The notes under the pieces are model-generated. The model was given only the letters and a program-made list of their open reading frames with translations, was not told the DNA's origin and did not search any database. DNA of 64,000 nt, from positions 1-64,000 of the forward strand of contig JACRCX010000051.1 in the NCBI GenBank assembly GCA_016218815.1, read 5' to 3'. The stretch is from Deltaproteobacteria bacterium. Its GTDB lineage: Bacteria; Myxococcota_A; Polyangia; DRWM01; JAAZOP01. A program made the position numbers and the translations under genes. Every line of letters starts with the position of its first letter. Position 1 is the stretch's first letter. This document shows, one piece after another, positions 9,195-20,337 of this stretch.

Positions 9195-9347
9195 CTACTT
9201 GAGAAGGTCCGTGATGGCGCTGAGCAGGGCGCGCAGTCGCCGGCGGTAACCGGAGGGCGTGCCGGCGACGAGAATCGCGAGGCGCCGTTCGATCGCCCGT
9301 CTCGCCGATGCGCTGCCGTCCGACGCGGGAGAAGTGATGCCGAACAT
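9195..9347 (-). pseudogene. 3' remnant of a duplicated XRE regulator gene
   Basis: By eye, 9195-9342 is about 93% identical to the last 148 bases of the XRE gene at 11085-11507, including the stop codon. The helix-turn-helix half is missing, so only a 50-codon frame remains (ATG at 9347, product starting MFGITSP and ending ITDLLK). It lies upstream of the 657-residue gene, just as the intact regulator lies upstream of ATPase copy 2, which marks it as part of the duplicated module. It could still encode a small peptide. Confidence 0.75.
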
Positions 9348-9448
9348 GAGGTGCACCTGGCACGTGGCCGGTGGAAAAGGCCCACGATTCTGCGGCGAAC
9401 GAGGCTTCCAACAGGGACTGGGGCGGGCTCCCTCGGGCAAACCGCCCT

Positions 9449-11035
9449 TCACCCTCGCAGCACGGTCACCTTCCGCCCCTTCGGGCTGCGAGACTCCTCG
9501 AACCGCGTCCGCACCGCGAGTTCCCCCGCGTCGGGCCGCCGGTCGAAGATCACGAGCGTTCCGCGGTCGAGCCCCAGTCCCTCGAGGTACTCGTCGAGCT
9601 GCGCCAGCCCGCGCTCGACGGGATCCGGCTTCCTCGGAGCCCACACCTTCAGCTCGATCGCCTCGCGTTGCCACGTCCGCACGCCGGCGGCGTCGCGGTA
9701 CGGCCAGCGGACGCACAGATCGATGCGTCCGCGCCCGACGCCGTACTCGCGATCGACGTAGCCCCCACCATTGACCACTCGCTGCAGGAAGGCCATCAGC
9801 ACCAATTGCGGAGCAACCTCGTGGTAGCCGATCCCGGATTCCAGCACCTCGCCGTGCTCGATCCAGAACGCCGAGAACTCCTGGAGCAGCAGGCGCAGGT
9901 CGAGCCGGCCATCGGGCAGGATGAAACGGCGCGGCTCCAGCACTACCTGGTGCTCGATCCCGGTCGCCAGCGCGCGCACGATGACCTCGCGGTAGATCGG
10001 ATTGGCGACCCGTGCCGGTGCGTCCGGCGCCACCAGCCCCAGGTCGCGCACGAACTGGAAGTCGTCGTCATAGGCGTCGCCGATCAGCACCGTTCCGGCC
10101 AGGAGCGGCTCGATGATCCGCCGTACGCGCGGCTCGTGCAGGCGCGCGACGAGCGAATCCAGATGCGTCTGGCGGGCGAGGATCAGTCGCTCCTTCGCTT
10201 CCTCGAGGTGCTCGTCGGTGATGGTTGTCGGCGGGACCATCCCGAGCTTCTCGACCACGTCGCGGGCGAGCGCATTGACCAGCCATGGCTGGCCGCCGGT
10301 CAGCTCGAAGGCCCGCGCGAGGGCCTGCTCCGAGAACGCCTGTCCCGTCTCGGCCGTGTGCTGCGCATACAGCACCTTCGTTTCCGCTTCCGAGAAATCC
10401 CCAAGGCGCAGCGAGTCCAGCTTGATGTTGAAGGGACTGGATGTTCCCAGGCGTGACGGGTCGCCGCCGGAGGCGGCCTTGTAGTCCCGGACGTCGCGCA
10501 GGCCGCAGAGCACGACGGCGGCCGGGAAGGCCCGCGGCCGGTCGGGATAGCCCGCGCGGAGCTGCCGCAGGACCGACCGCAGGCTCTCGCCGCGCAGCGC
10601 GTCGATCTCGTCGAAAAACAGGGCGATCGGACGAGGGCACCTCGCGGCCCACGCGTGAAGCCCGTCCGACAGCGCATGCTCGGGCGTCGACGCGGGCCAG
10701 GGTTCCGGAGGCCGCAGTTCGACCGGGAACTCGATCGCTGCGCGGCCTCGGAGGTCGGCCAACACCGCCCGCTGGGCCGCCACGTAGTCGTCCCCCGCCG
10801 GCTCGCCCGCCTCGCAGGAGAAGTGCAGCGCCGCGTACGTGCCCTCGGCCGTCAGCGTCCGCGCCAGCGCGCGCAGCGTCGTGGTCTTCCCGGTCTGCCG
10901 TGGCGCGTGGACCACGAAGTACCCGTTCTGTGCCACCAGCCCCCGCGCCTCGGGCAGCCGCGGCTCCGGCGGAAGCATGTAGTGCATCTCCGGGTCGCAC
11001 GGGCCGGCCGTGTTGAACCGCCGCATCGAGGCCAT
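9449..11035 (-). CDS. AAA ATPase with C-terminal PD-(D/E)XK nuclease-like domain, copy 2
   Basis: 528 residues, same architecture as the protein at 5551-7137: Walker A APRQTGKTT, Walker B ALFFDEID, and the nuclease-like D...ELK core near residues 439-463. The two copies are identical over the first 89 codons of the shared frame and nearly identical over the C-terminal third, but diverge in two internal blocks (about residues 82-140 and 196-270), a mosaic pattern. The gene follows the XRE regulator gene after 49 bases in the same direction, so the regulator probably controls it. Function unknown; a DNA-targeting role is inferred from the fold only. Confidence 0.82.
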   Translation of the reverse strand: MASMRRFNTAGPCDPEMHYMLPPEPRLPEARGLVAQNGYFVVHAPRQTGKTTTLRALARTLTAEGTYAALHFSCEAGEPAGDDYVAAQRAVLADLRGRAAIEFPVELRPPEPWPASTPEHALSDGLHAWAARCPRPIALFFDEIDALRGESLRSVLRQLRAGYPDRPRAFPAAVVLCGLRDVRDYKAASGGDPSRLGTSSPFNIKLDSLRLGDFSEAETKVLYAQHTAETGQAFSEQALARAFELTGGQPWLVNALARDVVEKLGMVPPTTITDEHLEEAKERLILARQTHLDSLVARLHEPRVRRIIEPLLAGTVLIGDAYDDDFQFVRDLGLVAPDAPARVANPIYREVIVRALATGIEHQVVLEPRRFILPDGRLDLRLLLQEFSAFWIEHGEVLESGIGYHEVAPQLVLMAFLQRVVNGGGYVDREYGVGRGRIDLCVRWPYRDAAGVRTWQREAIELKVWAPRKPDPVERGLAQLDEYLEGLGLDRGTLVIFDRRPDAGELAVRTRFEESRSPKGRKVTVLRG

Positions 11036-11084
11036 CGTAGGGCCGGCCGGGGACGACCGCAAGCCGCGCGGTCAGCTCGGACAC

Positions 11085-11507
11085 CTACTTGAGCAGGTCC
11101 GTGATGGCGCCGAGCAGGGCGCGCAGCCGCCGGCGGTGTCCGGGGGGCGTGCCGGCGACGAGAATCGCGAGGCGCCGTTCGATCGCCCGTCTCGTCGATG
11201 CGCTGCCGTCCGATGCGGGAGAAGTGATGCCGCGAAGCTCGCTCGCGGTCGGGTACGGCTCCGCGGTCCCTCGCCTTGGCGCCGCGGAGCCGAGGAGTTG
11301 GCCGAGGTCGGCGCCGAGCCCCGCGGTGACGATGCGGTGCAAGCTGAGCACCGTCGGATTGCGCAGCCCTCGCTCCAGTTCCGACACGTAGTTCACGCTG
11401 ACACCGGCGCGATCGGCGACATCGGCCTGCGTCAGGCCCAGGTCGCTGCGAGCGTCACGCAGTCGCGTTCCCAGACGGCGAAGAATCTCCTGCGGCCGGC
11501 GCGCCAC
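11085..11507 (-). CDS. XRE-family helix-turn-helix regulator
   Basis: 140 residues from a GTG at 11507, chosen for a GAGG site about 8 bases upstream; an in-frame ATG at 11561 would add 18 residues. Residues about 8-62 form a Cro/C1-type helix-turn-helix with the family core LGLTQADVADRAGVSVNYVS followed by ELERGLRNPTVLSLHRI. The C-terminal 60 residues are Arg/Ala-rich and are duplicated in the remnant at 9195-9347. It lies directly upstream of ATPase copy 2 and divergent from a lipoprotein gene, so it may control both through the partly palindromic sequence near 11577-11599. Confidence 0.85.
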   Translation of the reverse strand: MARRPQEILRRLGTRLRDARSDLGLTQADVADRAGVSVNYVSELERGLRNPTVLSLHRIVTAGLGADLGQLLGSAAPRRGTAEPYPTASELRGITSPASDGSASTRRAIERRLAILVAGTPPGHRRRLRALLGAITDLLK

Positions 11508-11576
11508 GCATGCACCTCGATTCGGGATGCTCGCCCGCCAGCCGCCGCCACTACAGCCCATGATGGTGGTGTTTGA

Positions 11577-11599
11577 CAACTACACCGTATCGTTGTAGT
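11577..11599. promoter_or_regulatory. Possible operator between the XRE regulator and the divergent lipoprotein gene
   Basis: An imperfect inverted repeat, ACTACA ... TGTAGT, with an AT-richer centre (CCGTATCGT). It is overlapped on the plus strand by TTGACA at 11573-11578, a perfect -35 hexamer, though the -10 at the right spacing is poor. Its position between divergent genes and its symmetry suit an autoregulatory XRE site. Confidence 0.4.
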
Positions 11600-11608
11600 G
11601 CGTTCGGC

Positions 11609-12004
11609 ATGGGGTTGCTGCGGGGGATCGGGAGCTTCGCCGGAATGCTGTCTCTCGGCATCGTCGCGTCGTGCGGATCCGCGAGTGGGGCGCGGACCGC
11701 CGATGTGGTGTCCGCGGATGCCGGATCCGTCTCGGCGGCCGCCGCCGCCTCCGACGTCGCCGCGAGTTCCGCGGTGCTCGATCTCGATCGGGATTTCGAC
11801 GTGGGGGGAGGCGCCAAGCCCATCACCGGGGGTGCTGCGGGCGACGTATCGCCGGGCGATCCCGTGCTCCGGGCCGCCGGCATCTCGACCGGTGTCGGCG
11901 TCGCACCCGCCGCCGGTCCCCGGCGCTACTCCGGCACGGGGTTCGGCCCCGCCGGCAAGACGTGTGCCGGAGATATCTGCGTCTCGGGAGGGCTTGGGCC
12001 ATGA
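11609..12004 (+). CDS. Small lipoprotein
   Basis: 131 residues. The signal peptide ends GIVASC, giving an acylated Cys near residue 23. The mature part is Ala/Gly/Asp/Pro-rich and low in order, and I do not recognise it. Its stop codon overlaps the start of the next gene (ATGA), so it is coupled to the SUMF1-type protein and may be its partner or a secretion companion. The start at 11609 gives a normal signal length; the frame upstream runs into the divergent promoter region. Confidence 0.65.
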   Translation: MGLLRGIGSFAGMLSLGIVASCGSASGARTADVVSADAGSVSAAAAASDVAASSAVLDLDRDFDVGGGAKPITGGAAGDVSPGDPVLRAAGISTGVGVAPAAGPRRYSGTGFGPAGKTCAGDICVSGGLGP

Positions 12005-13449
12005 ACGCAGAGGGGGGGCGGGGCCGGCGCGATTCGAGTGGCGGTGCGGGGCGTGTCACCGTCTCGATCTTGGCGGCGATGTTGCTGGTCCGCTCGGCCG
12101 ACCTGGCCGCGCAGGCCGGGGACGCGTCGGCGCCGGTCAACTTCCACGGCACGATCGAGGAGGGCGGGGCACCGGTCACCGGGGCCCGCGACGTGACCTT
12201 GCGGGTCTATGACGCGGCGAGCGGAGGAACGGTGCTGTGCACGACGGCCGGACCGGGGACCACCGTGACCGACGGCAGGTTCCAGGTCCCCCTGGCCCGA
12301 ACCTGTCTGGAACCCCTTCGCACCCATGCCGACGTCTGGGTCGAGGTCCAGGTCGGCGCGACGATCATGCCCCAGCGGGTGTGGATCGGATCGGCGTCGC
12401 TGCCCGGAGGAGGGGGGCCATCGACGCCGCGGCCGCAGCCGGGCGGGACGGGTCTCCGGCCGGGATCGGGCGGCGGTTCGCGGACCGTCGCGGGCGCGAT
12501 CGAGGCCACCGCACAGCCGGTCGATTGTCCCAGGCTGGTGGCGTACGGCGGGAGCGAACGCGCGTACCACCGCGAGGAGACCGACACGGAGGTGGTACGC
12601 TGCTCGTTCGGCAACGACTCGATGATCAAGGTGGGTTCCTACTGGATCGACCAGTACGAGGCGGCGCTCGTCGCGCAATCGTTCTGGAACGAAGGCGCGT
12701 GCGACGGGGCCGGGGTGCCGTACGGCTCTGCGGGGGGCTCGAATCCGGTGGACGACTACCCGGCGGAGATCGTCCAGGTCGACTCCACGTGGGCCACGCC
12801 CTACGATCGCCCCGGCGACCAGGTTGAACAGCCGCCGGTGGGCGGGTTTCCCGACGACGGCAACTGGTCGGTGCCGGTGTTCGCGTGTTCCATTGCCGGC
12901 GTCGTCCCGTCGCGAATGATGACGTGGTTCCAGGCGCAGCAAGCGTGTCTGTTGGCGGGCAAGCGGCTTTGCACGAGCAGCGAGTGGCACGCCGCGGCCG
13001 CAGGAGTGGCCGACCCTGGGGAGAACGATGGCACGACGAATAGCCGCTGCCACACGCACGTCGCCGTGCCTCGGCCGACAGGGAACGCCGGCTCGGATCC
13101 GGGCAGCAATTCCTCCTGCGTCAGCGGTTGGGGGGTGGATGACCTGCGTGGCAACCTCTGGGAGTGGGTGGCCGACTGGGTGCCGCCGACCTCCGCGTTG
13201 GCTCTTCTGGAAAGAACGCCGTCGGCGGATGCCTGGCGCTCGCTCTGGGGTCCGCGACTCGTGGACGAGGGCTCCGCGACAGCCCTCGGCGGCCGGGTGA
13301 TCTGGGTGGCGGCCCTTCCGGTCGCGCCACTCCGTTCCGGCTACTGGTCGTACGGCACGTACGCCGGCGCCATCTCGCTCGCGTACCAGGAGGCGTCGCC
13401 CTACGCGGACACCGACATCGGAGTCCGGTGTTGCACGGGGGTGCCGTAG
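12001..13449 (+). CDS. Exported SUMF1/formylglycine-generating-enzyme-like protein
   Basis: 482 residues. A hydrophobic N-terminal segment (about 19-38, ending AAQA) suggests export. Residues about 45-140 look like a beta-sandwich (HGTIEEGGAPVTGARDVTLR). The C-terminal 290 residues have the SUMF1/FGE-sulfatase fold landmarks: a W-x-x-A-x-x-A-C-x-x-x-GKRLCTSSEW segment, a DLRGNLWEWVADW segment and IGVRCC near the end. Bacterial relatives include FGE and many non-enzymatic surface or C-type-lectin-like proteins. The copper-binding Cys pair of true FGE was not identified, so catalysis is doubtful. It overlaps the upstream lipoprotein gene by 4 bases. Confidence 0.8.
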   Translation: MNAEGGRGRRDSSGGAGRVTVSILAAMLLVRSADLAAQAGDASAPVNFHGTIEEGGAPVTGARDVTLRVYDAASGGTVLCTTAGPGTTVTDGRFQVPLARTCLEPLRTHADVWVEVQVGATIMPQRVWIGSASLPGGGGPSTPRPQPGGTGLRPGSGGGSRTVAGAIEATAQPVDCPRLVAYGGSERAYHREETDTEVVRCSFGNDSMIKVGSYWIDQYEAALVAQSFWNEGACDGAGVPYGSAGGSNPVDDYPAEIVQVDSTWATPYDRPGDQVEQPPVGGFPDDGNWSVPVFACSIAGVVPSRMMTWFQAQQACLLAGKRLCTSSEWHAAAAGVADPGENDGTTNSRCHTHVAVPRPTGNAGSDPGSNSSCVSGWGVDDLRGNLWEWVADWVPPTSALALLERTPSADAWRSLWGPRLVDEGSATALGGRVIWVAALPVAPLRSGYWSYGTYAGAISLAYQEASPYADTDIGVRCCTGVP

Positions 13450-13478
13450 ATGAGCGACCTGTCAGGAGGGGAGGCACC

Positions 13479-15080
13479 ATGCGGCCGGGGTGGGTCGCCC
13501 GGCGCTCCGCCGGCGGCAGGGATGGGGTACCTGCGATGAAGGGGAGGACTCTCGTCTCGCTCCTGTGCACCACGCTTGGTTGCAGTCTGATAGCCCAGCG
13601 CGAAGATCCGGACTGGTGTCTCGTGCCCGACCGTCCAGGTGGGTATCCCGATCGAACCGATTTCCCGCAGCCCGTTCGCTTGCCCGGCTCGACGGACTGG
13701 AGGGTGCCGCCGGGCTACATCAACCCGGACAACGACTGCGAGGAATGCCGGCCGCGCGGGGATGATGACTCCGGTTGGGCGCCGAGAGCAGCAGGTGCCC
13801 TCTGCGACAGCCCCGAGTCGGAATGCACTCACGAGGAATACTGTAACGACGAGGGGGCCTGTGTCGTTGCCGTCCCGGACACCTCGTTCCCCTGCTCCCC
13901 ACCTGGTTCGGTGGCTCCCTGCACTACGACCTGCGCTACCACGGGAACGGGGACATGCACGGAAGCCTGCACCATCCCGCGCGCGGACGAATGTACCCCG
14001 CCCCCTGAGTCGTGCAACGCCGTGGATGACGACTGCGATGGCGCGACCGACGAGGACTTTCCCTGCGTGCGAGGCGCGACAGTTGCTTGTCCGACGACCT
14101 GTGGAACCATGGGTTCGGGTGACTGCACTTCGGCATGCACGATCCCGACCGACGCCGGCTGCCTTCCGCCCAGCGAGGCATGCAACGGTGTCGACGACGA
14201 CTGCGACGGCGTATGTGATGACGAGTTCGAGTGCTGCGCGGACCAAGCAACGTCCTGCACGACGACCTGCGGCAGCGTCGGCACGGGCACTTGTAGCTCG
14301 TCGTGCCAGCGCCCGGGACCCGTGGACTGCCCCCGCCCGGCGGAGACCTGCAACGGTGAGGATGATGATTGCAACGGCCTGCCGGACGACGGCTTCCCCT
14401 GCGTCCAAGGTCGGCCGGTGGCCTGTTCAACCGCGTGTGGTGCTGGCAGCGGGACCTGTACAGCCACCTGCGCACTACCAACCGGGAGCGCCTGCGCGGG
14501 GCCGGCTGAGGTTTGCAACGGCGCGGATGACGACTGCGACACCAGCCCAGATGACGGCTTCGCCTGCGTACTGGGCCAGCCCTCGCCATGCAGGAACGCC
14601 TGCGGGGAGTTGGGGAACGGCACATGCAGTGCTGGTTGCTCACCGCCAGGTGCGTCGGAGTGCCTCCCGGCGAGCGAGGGAATCCAGCTCTACAGCGACC
14701 ACGCCTGCGGCACCCTATGGACCACCATAGCCTTCAGCAGTTCGCCGCGCCATTGCGACGACGTTTCGATCCCTGTGCCTAATGAAGTGCACTCGATCAG
14801 GGTCACCCTCGCTGCAACGCATCACGTGGTGGTCCGCCGCGAAGGCTGCTCCATCGGCTCGTTGCCCCCCTGTCCCGGACATGTCGCTTGGCAGCGTTGC
14901 TTCAGCGCCACGGACTGCGGATGTCTGGACTTGGCGGCCTCCGGCTGCGGCTCCTATCCGCCACCGGTCGCCTGCCAACGCGGGTCGGATTGGACGGCAT
15001 CATGCATGTTCTCACCGGATCTGGATGAGAATCGGAACATCTCCGTAAGCTGGGATCCTTTCACATGTCCGTTCCTGTAG
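13479..15080 (+). CDS. Lipoprotein with putative metal-binding (CNGxDDDCDG) repeats
   Basis: 533 residues from the ATG at 13479, which has an excellent GGAGGGGAGG site; an in-frame ATG at 13536 gives a more compact signal peptide. The signal ends TTLGC, a lipobox. Four repeats of the form CNxxDDDC(D/N)xxxDDxF near residues 175-370, each preceded by a block of three or four Cys (CTTTCATTGTGTCTEAC type), match the putative metal-binding motif common in myxobacterial surface proteins, whose DxDxDG-like loops probably bind calcium. A Cys-rich C-terminal domain of about 150 residues follows and is unrecognised. Extracellular surface location expected. Confidence 0.82.
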   Translation: MRPGWVARRSAGGRDGVPAMKGRTLVSLLCTTLGCSLIAQREDPDWCLVPDRPGGYPDRTDFPQPVRLPGSTDWRVPPGYINPDNDCEECRPRGDDDSGWAPRAAGALCDSPESECTHEEYCNDEGACVVAVPDTSFPCSPPGSVAPCTTTCATTGTGTCTEACTIPRADECTPPPESCNAVDDDCDGATDEDFPCVRGATVACPTTCGTMGSGDCTSACTIPTDAGCLPPSEACNGVDDDCDGVCDDEFECCADQATSCTTTCGSVGTGTCSSSCQRPGPVDCPRPAETCNGEDDDCNGLPDDGFPCVQGRPVACSTACGAGSGTCTATCALPTGSACAGPAEVCNGADDDCDTSPDDGFACVLGQPSPCRNACGELGNGTCSAGCSPPGASECLPASEGIQLYSDHACGTLWTTIAFSSSPRHCDDVSIPVPNEVHSIRVTLAATHHVVVRREGCSIGSLPPCPGHVAWQRCFSATDCGCLDLAASGCGSYPPPVACQRGSDWTASCMFSPDLDENRNISVSWDPFTCPFL

Positions 15081-15103
15081 GGCGGCGGCGTGAAGGAACG
15101 CGG

Positions 15104-16138
15104 ATGGGACGCGAGCAACCATCATCATCGAGAAGCCTCGATGTGGCGACGTACCGCGCTTCCGGTAGAGCAGAGGTCGGCGAGGCAGGACGGCGCTATG
15201 CACAGCCGGTTCGCAGCGTGAATGCCGTGCTCACCGCGTGCGTCGCGGTCTGGACGAGCGGAGCGGATGCGCAGGAAGGTAACGCGGCCGCAAGGGCGGA
15301 CGTCGTTTTTGACCGCGCCGTCCGCCTGACCCAGACCGGCGACAATGAGCGAGCCCTCGCCGCCTTCCAGGAATCCCAGGCCCTGGAGCCTAGCGCCGAC
15401 ACCGTCTGGAACATCGCGATGTGCCAGCGTCAGCTTGCGCAACGCGCGGCGGCGGCGAACAGCTTCCGGGAGTGGGTTGAGGCCGTGGGGCCTGACATGA
15501 CCGAAGAGGAACGCGGGATCGTGGACGCCATGCTCGCCGAACTGACGCCAGAAATCGGCAGGCTCGTGATCGTCGGCGCCGAGGACGGAGCGACGATCGA
15601 AATCGACGACGGCAACGTCGGTACGGCCCCGCCGCCGGACTGGATCGCCGTGGAGCCTGGACGTCATCAGGTAGCCGCAGGAGGCGCCGGGATGGCGCCC
15701 GCGCGGGCGACGGTGGATGTCGCGGCGGGAGAAGTGCTGCGAGTCGAGCTCTCGGCCGGGGACACGACCGTCGGCGAAGGCGAGGTCGTCACCACAGGCG
15801 GCGTGCTCGAAATCCCGTACGAGGATCCGTACGAACCGTGGTTCTGGAGCATGGTCGGGATCGCCAGCGCCTCCGCTGCGGCGATGATCGCGACCGGCAC
15901 GCTCGCGGTGCTGAACTGGAACGACTGGTATGACGGGGGTGGGCTGGACGAGGAGTTGAGGGGCGACGGCAAGACGTACATGTACGTCACCGATGCCCTG
16001 CTCGGCCTCGGCCTCGCCGCCGTCGCCGTGGGGACGTGGCTGTTCTTCGAGTTGGGACCGCCCGAGGAGGAGTGGGAAGAAGAAGAGGTGATGCCGAGCC
16101 TCGACCTCCTGCCCTCCGGCCTGGTCTTGTCGTGGTAG
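15104..16138 (+). CDS. TPR-containing membrane protein with PEGA-like domain
   Basis: 344 residues from the ATG at 15104 (AAGGA seven bases upstream); an ATG at 15065 overlapping the previous gene is an alternative, and an internal GTG would place a clean signal peptide (ending TSGADAQ) at the very N-terminus. After the signal region comes a tetratricopeptide pair (DVVFDRAVRLTQTGDNERAL onward), then a beta-rich PEGA-like domain (RLVIVGAEDGATIEIDD), then two membrane spans separated by a short loop. This plan is common in myxobacterial proteins near Ser/Thr kinases. Envelope function; exact role unknown. Confidence 0.72.
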   Translation: MGREQPSSSRSLDVATYRASGRAEVGEAGRRYAQPVRSVNAVLTACVAVWTSGADAQEGNAAARADVVFDRAVRLTQTGDNERALAAFQESQALEPSADTVWNIAMCQRQLAQRAAAANSFREWVEAVGPDMTEEERGIVDAMLAELTPEIGRLVIVGAEDGATIEIDDGNVGTAPPPDWIAVEPGRHQVAAGGAGMAPARATVDVAAGEVLRVELSAGDTTVGEGEVVTTGGVLEIPYEDPYEPWFWSMVGIASASAAAMIATGTLAVLNWNDWYDGGGLDEELRGDGKTYMYVTDALLGLGLAAVAVGTWLFFELGPPEEEWEEEEVMPSLDLLPSGLVLSW

Positions 16139-16326
16139 GGGGCGACGACCGAGGGCGGACCCCCGGCGGCCGTGCCCGGCGCACCGCGGAACGCCGCTGC
16201 CCATCCGTTCCCCCACCGCCCCTGAAGAACCCCCCGCCCGCACGACCCAGCCCAGTCACCCCGCCCGCCAGACCCGGCGCCGCGGCGAGACGCCATCCCG
16301 CCGCCCCACCACCAGACCATGGCCGG

Positions 16327-18171
16327 ATGCGGCCACACGCGCAGCCACCGGTCCCCGTTCCCGCCGCCGTCGACGAGGAAGGACCGACCGAGTTCGCGAT
16401 TTCCGTCAAGACGCTCGAAGAAGCAGATGCCGCCCTCCGGCGGGCCGCTGCCGGCGCTCCCGCACGACCGCAAGGCTCGCCGCCCGGCGGCGCGCCGGCC
16501 GCCCACGCGGAAGGCGTCGAGACTCCACAGTCGCTCGTCGGACGGACGATCGACGGTCGCTATCGTCTGGATGCCCTTCGCGGCGTCGGCGGCATGGGCG
16601 CCGTCTACCTGGCCCGCCACGAGGCCATCGAGCGCGTCGTCGCCCTCAAGCTGCTCCTGCCCGAGTTCAGCCGCGACCCCGTCACGCGCGAGCGGTTCTA
16701 CCGCGAAGCCCGCGCCGTCAATCGCATCCGCCACCCCAACGTCGTCGAAGTGCTCGACCTGGGCCGAACCGATGAGGACCGCTTGTACATGGTCCAGGAG
16801 TTCCTCGACGGCGAGTCGCTCCAGGAACGCCTCGCCCGCGGCGGACTGCCACCCGAGGAGACGCTGCGCATCGCTCGGGCCGCGTGCAGCGGCCTCGGCG
16901 CCGCCCACGACCTCGCCATCATTCACCGCGACGTCACTCCCTCCAACATCTTCCTCGTTCGGCGCCCGGGCTCCCAAGGGGAAGAACCCGACGTGAAGGT
17001 GCTCGACTTCGGCATCGCACTCCTGAAGGGCGAGCAACGCCTCACCAAGACCGGCCAGATGCTCGGCACCCCCTGCTACCTCGCGCCGGAGATCGTCCTG
17101 CACAAGGAAACGACGCCCGCGACGGACATCTACTCGCTGGGCGCCGTCCTGTACGAGGCGCTCTCCGGCCGCGCGCCGTTCCAGGCGGACAGCGTGGCCG
17201 AACTCCTGGTCATGCACGTGTCCGAGAAGCCCCGGCCCCTCGCTTCGGCCTGCCCTGGCCTGCCGCCGTCCGTCAACGACCTCGTGATGAGCTGTCTGGA
17301 GAAGCGACCCGAGGACCGCCCGCAGAACATGCACGAATTGGCCGGGCGCATCGACTCCCTCCTCGAAGCCATGGCCACCTCGTCCCGAGAGGAAGCCGCG
17401 GCCGTCGGGCGCGCCCTGACCGTCGAGCACGACGCCTTCCCGGCCGCCGATGCCTTGATGCTCCGCGTCTCCACGACCAGCATCACCGCATGGAAGGAGT
17501 TCCTCCAACGAGCTTCCGCGTGGGCGCGCCGCCAGCGCGGAGACGCAGGCATGAAGGTCGCCGAGCTGGAGTTCGCCGTGAACGGCATCGAGAGCGCCGG
17601 CCTCGAAGCGCGGACGCTCGAGTCGCGCTTGGCCGAACAGGGAGTCCGCGATGCCGCCGCCCGGGAACGCTTCGATCGTGCGTTGGAGGCGCTCTGCACC
17701 GAGCGCGACACACTTGGCGGACGCATCCCCGGCCTGGAACAGGCTGAAGATGCCGTCCGCAAGGCCCATGCCGACGCACGCCGCAGCCTCGTCGAGGCGC
17801 GCGTACGGCTCGTGGCTGCCGACAAGGGCGCGCGTGGTGTCCGACCGATCAAGGCTGAGCCCAGCGGCGACGATGCGGCAGCGTACGAAGCGCTGCTGGA
17901 TGCGTACATCGGAGCGGGCGAGGCGGCCTCCCGCTGCCGCATCGCCATGCACGATCACCACCACGCCCAGGAGGCGCGCGAAGCGGGGCAGGCCGAGCTG
18001 GCGGACGTGCAGTTCCAGCTCGAGCAGCTCGAGGCCAATCGCGGCGAAGCGTTGGCGAAGCTGGACGCCGATGCGCGCGAGGCGCGAGTCCGGATCGAGG
18101 CGCTCGAGCGCCGCTGTGCCGAGCTGTACAGGAAACTCATCGATGCCGCGGCCCACATCCCGATCCGGTAG
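16327..18171 (+). CDS. Ser/Thr protein kinase with C-terminal coiled coil
   Basis: 614 residues from the ATG at 16327; the frame extends upstream through Pro-rich sequence that looks non-coding. The kinase domain spans about 75-345: glycine loop GVGGMG, Lys in VVALKLL, catalytic loop [11 protein letters not shown], and the APE equivalent in YLAPE. The usual Lys of HRDxK is Thr here, as in several myxobacterial kinases. From about residue 395 to the end there is a long charged coiled coil of over 200 residues and no membrane span, so this is a cytoplasmic kinase with an assembly tail. It lies 48 bases before a second kinase gene. Confidence 0.9.
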   Translation: MRPHAQPPVPVPAAVDEEGPTEFAISVKTLEEADAALRRAAAGAPARPQGSPPGGAPAAHAEGVETPQSLVGRTIDGRYRLDALRGVGGMGAVYLARHEAIERVVALKLLLPEFSRDPVTRERFYREARAVNRIRHPNVVEVLDLGRTDEDRLYMVQEFLDGESLQERLARGGLPPEETLRIARAACSGLGAAHDLAIIHRDVTPSNIFLVRRPGSQGEEPDVKVLDFGIALLKGEQRLTKTGQMLGTPCYLAPEIVLHKETTPATDIYSLGAVLYEALSGRAPFQADSVAELLVMHVSEKPRPLASACPGLPPSVNDLVMSCLEKRPEDRPQNMHELAGRIDSLLEAMATSSREEAAAVGRALTVEHDAFPAADALMLRVSTTSITAWKEFLQRASAWARRQRGDAGMKVAELEFAVNGIESAGLEARTLESRLAEQGVRDAAARERFDRALEALCTERDTLGGRIPGLEQAEDAVRKAHADARRSLVEARVRLVAADKGARGVRPIKAEPSGDDAAAYEALLDAYIGAGEAASRCRIAMHDHHHAQEAREAGQAELADVQFQLEQLEANRGEALAKLDADAREARVRIEALERRCAELYRKLIDAAAHIPIR

Positions 18172-18219
18172 CCCCGGCGGCGATGCCGAATCCGGGCACC
18201 GAGGCCTGCGAGGCCGCTG

Positions 18220-20259
<2,040 letters not shown>

Positions 20260-20274
20260 CACCCTTGCCACGGG

Positions 20275-20337
20275 TCACCGCTCCTGGAACGCCTCCCACT
20301 CGAGTCCAAGCCGGCGCGCCGCCTCCCGATACTTCAC
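20275..20337 (-). pseudogene. Truncated HicA-like toxin stub
   Basis: A 20-codon frame whose GTG start overlaps the HicB stop codon (GTGA). Its product KYREAARRLGLEWEAFQER resembles the first helix of HicA mRNA interferases, which start (M)KYREV-x-x-L and run 55-80 residues. The catalytic His of the G-S-H segment and everything after it are absent; the frame ends 16 bases from the end of the convergent kinase gene. A deletion at this junction is the simplest explanation. Confidence 0.6.

Noticed and set aside
6664..9249. An 861-codon plus-strand frame
   Set aside because: Antisense to ATPase copy 1 and the 657-residue gene; no start signal or motifs.
9348..9716. 5' extension of the XRE remnant frame into the ATPase copy 2 gene
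   Set aside because: It reads the ATPase in a wrong frame; only the 50 codons from 9347 match the regulator.
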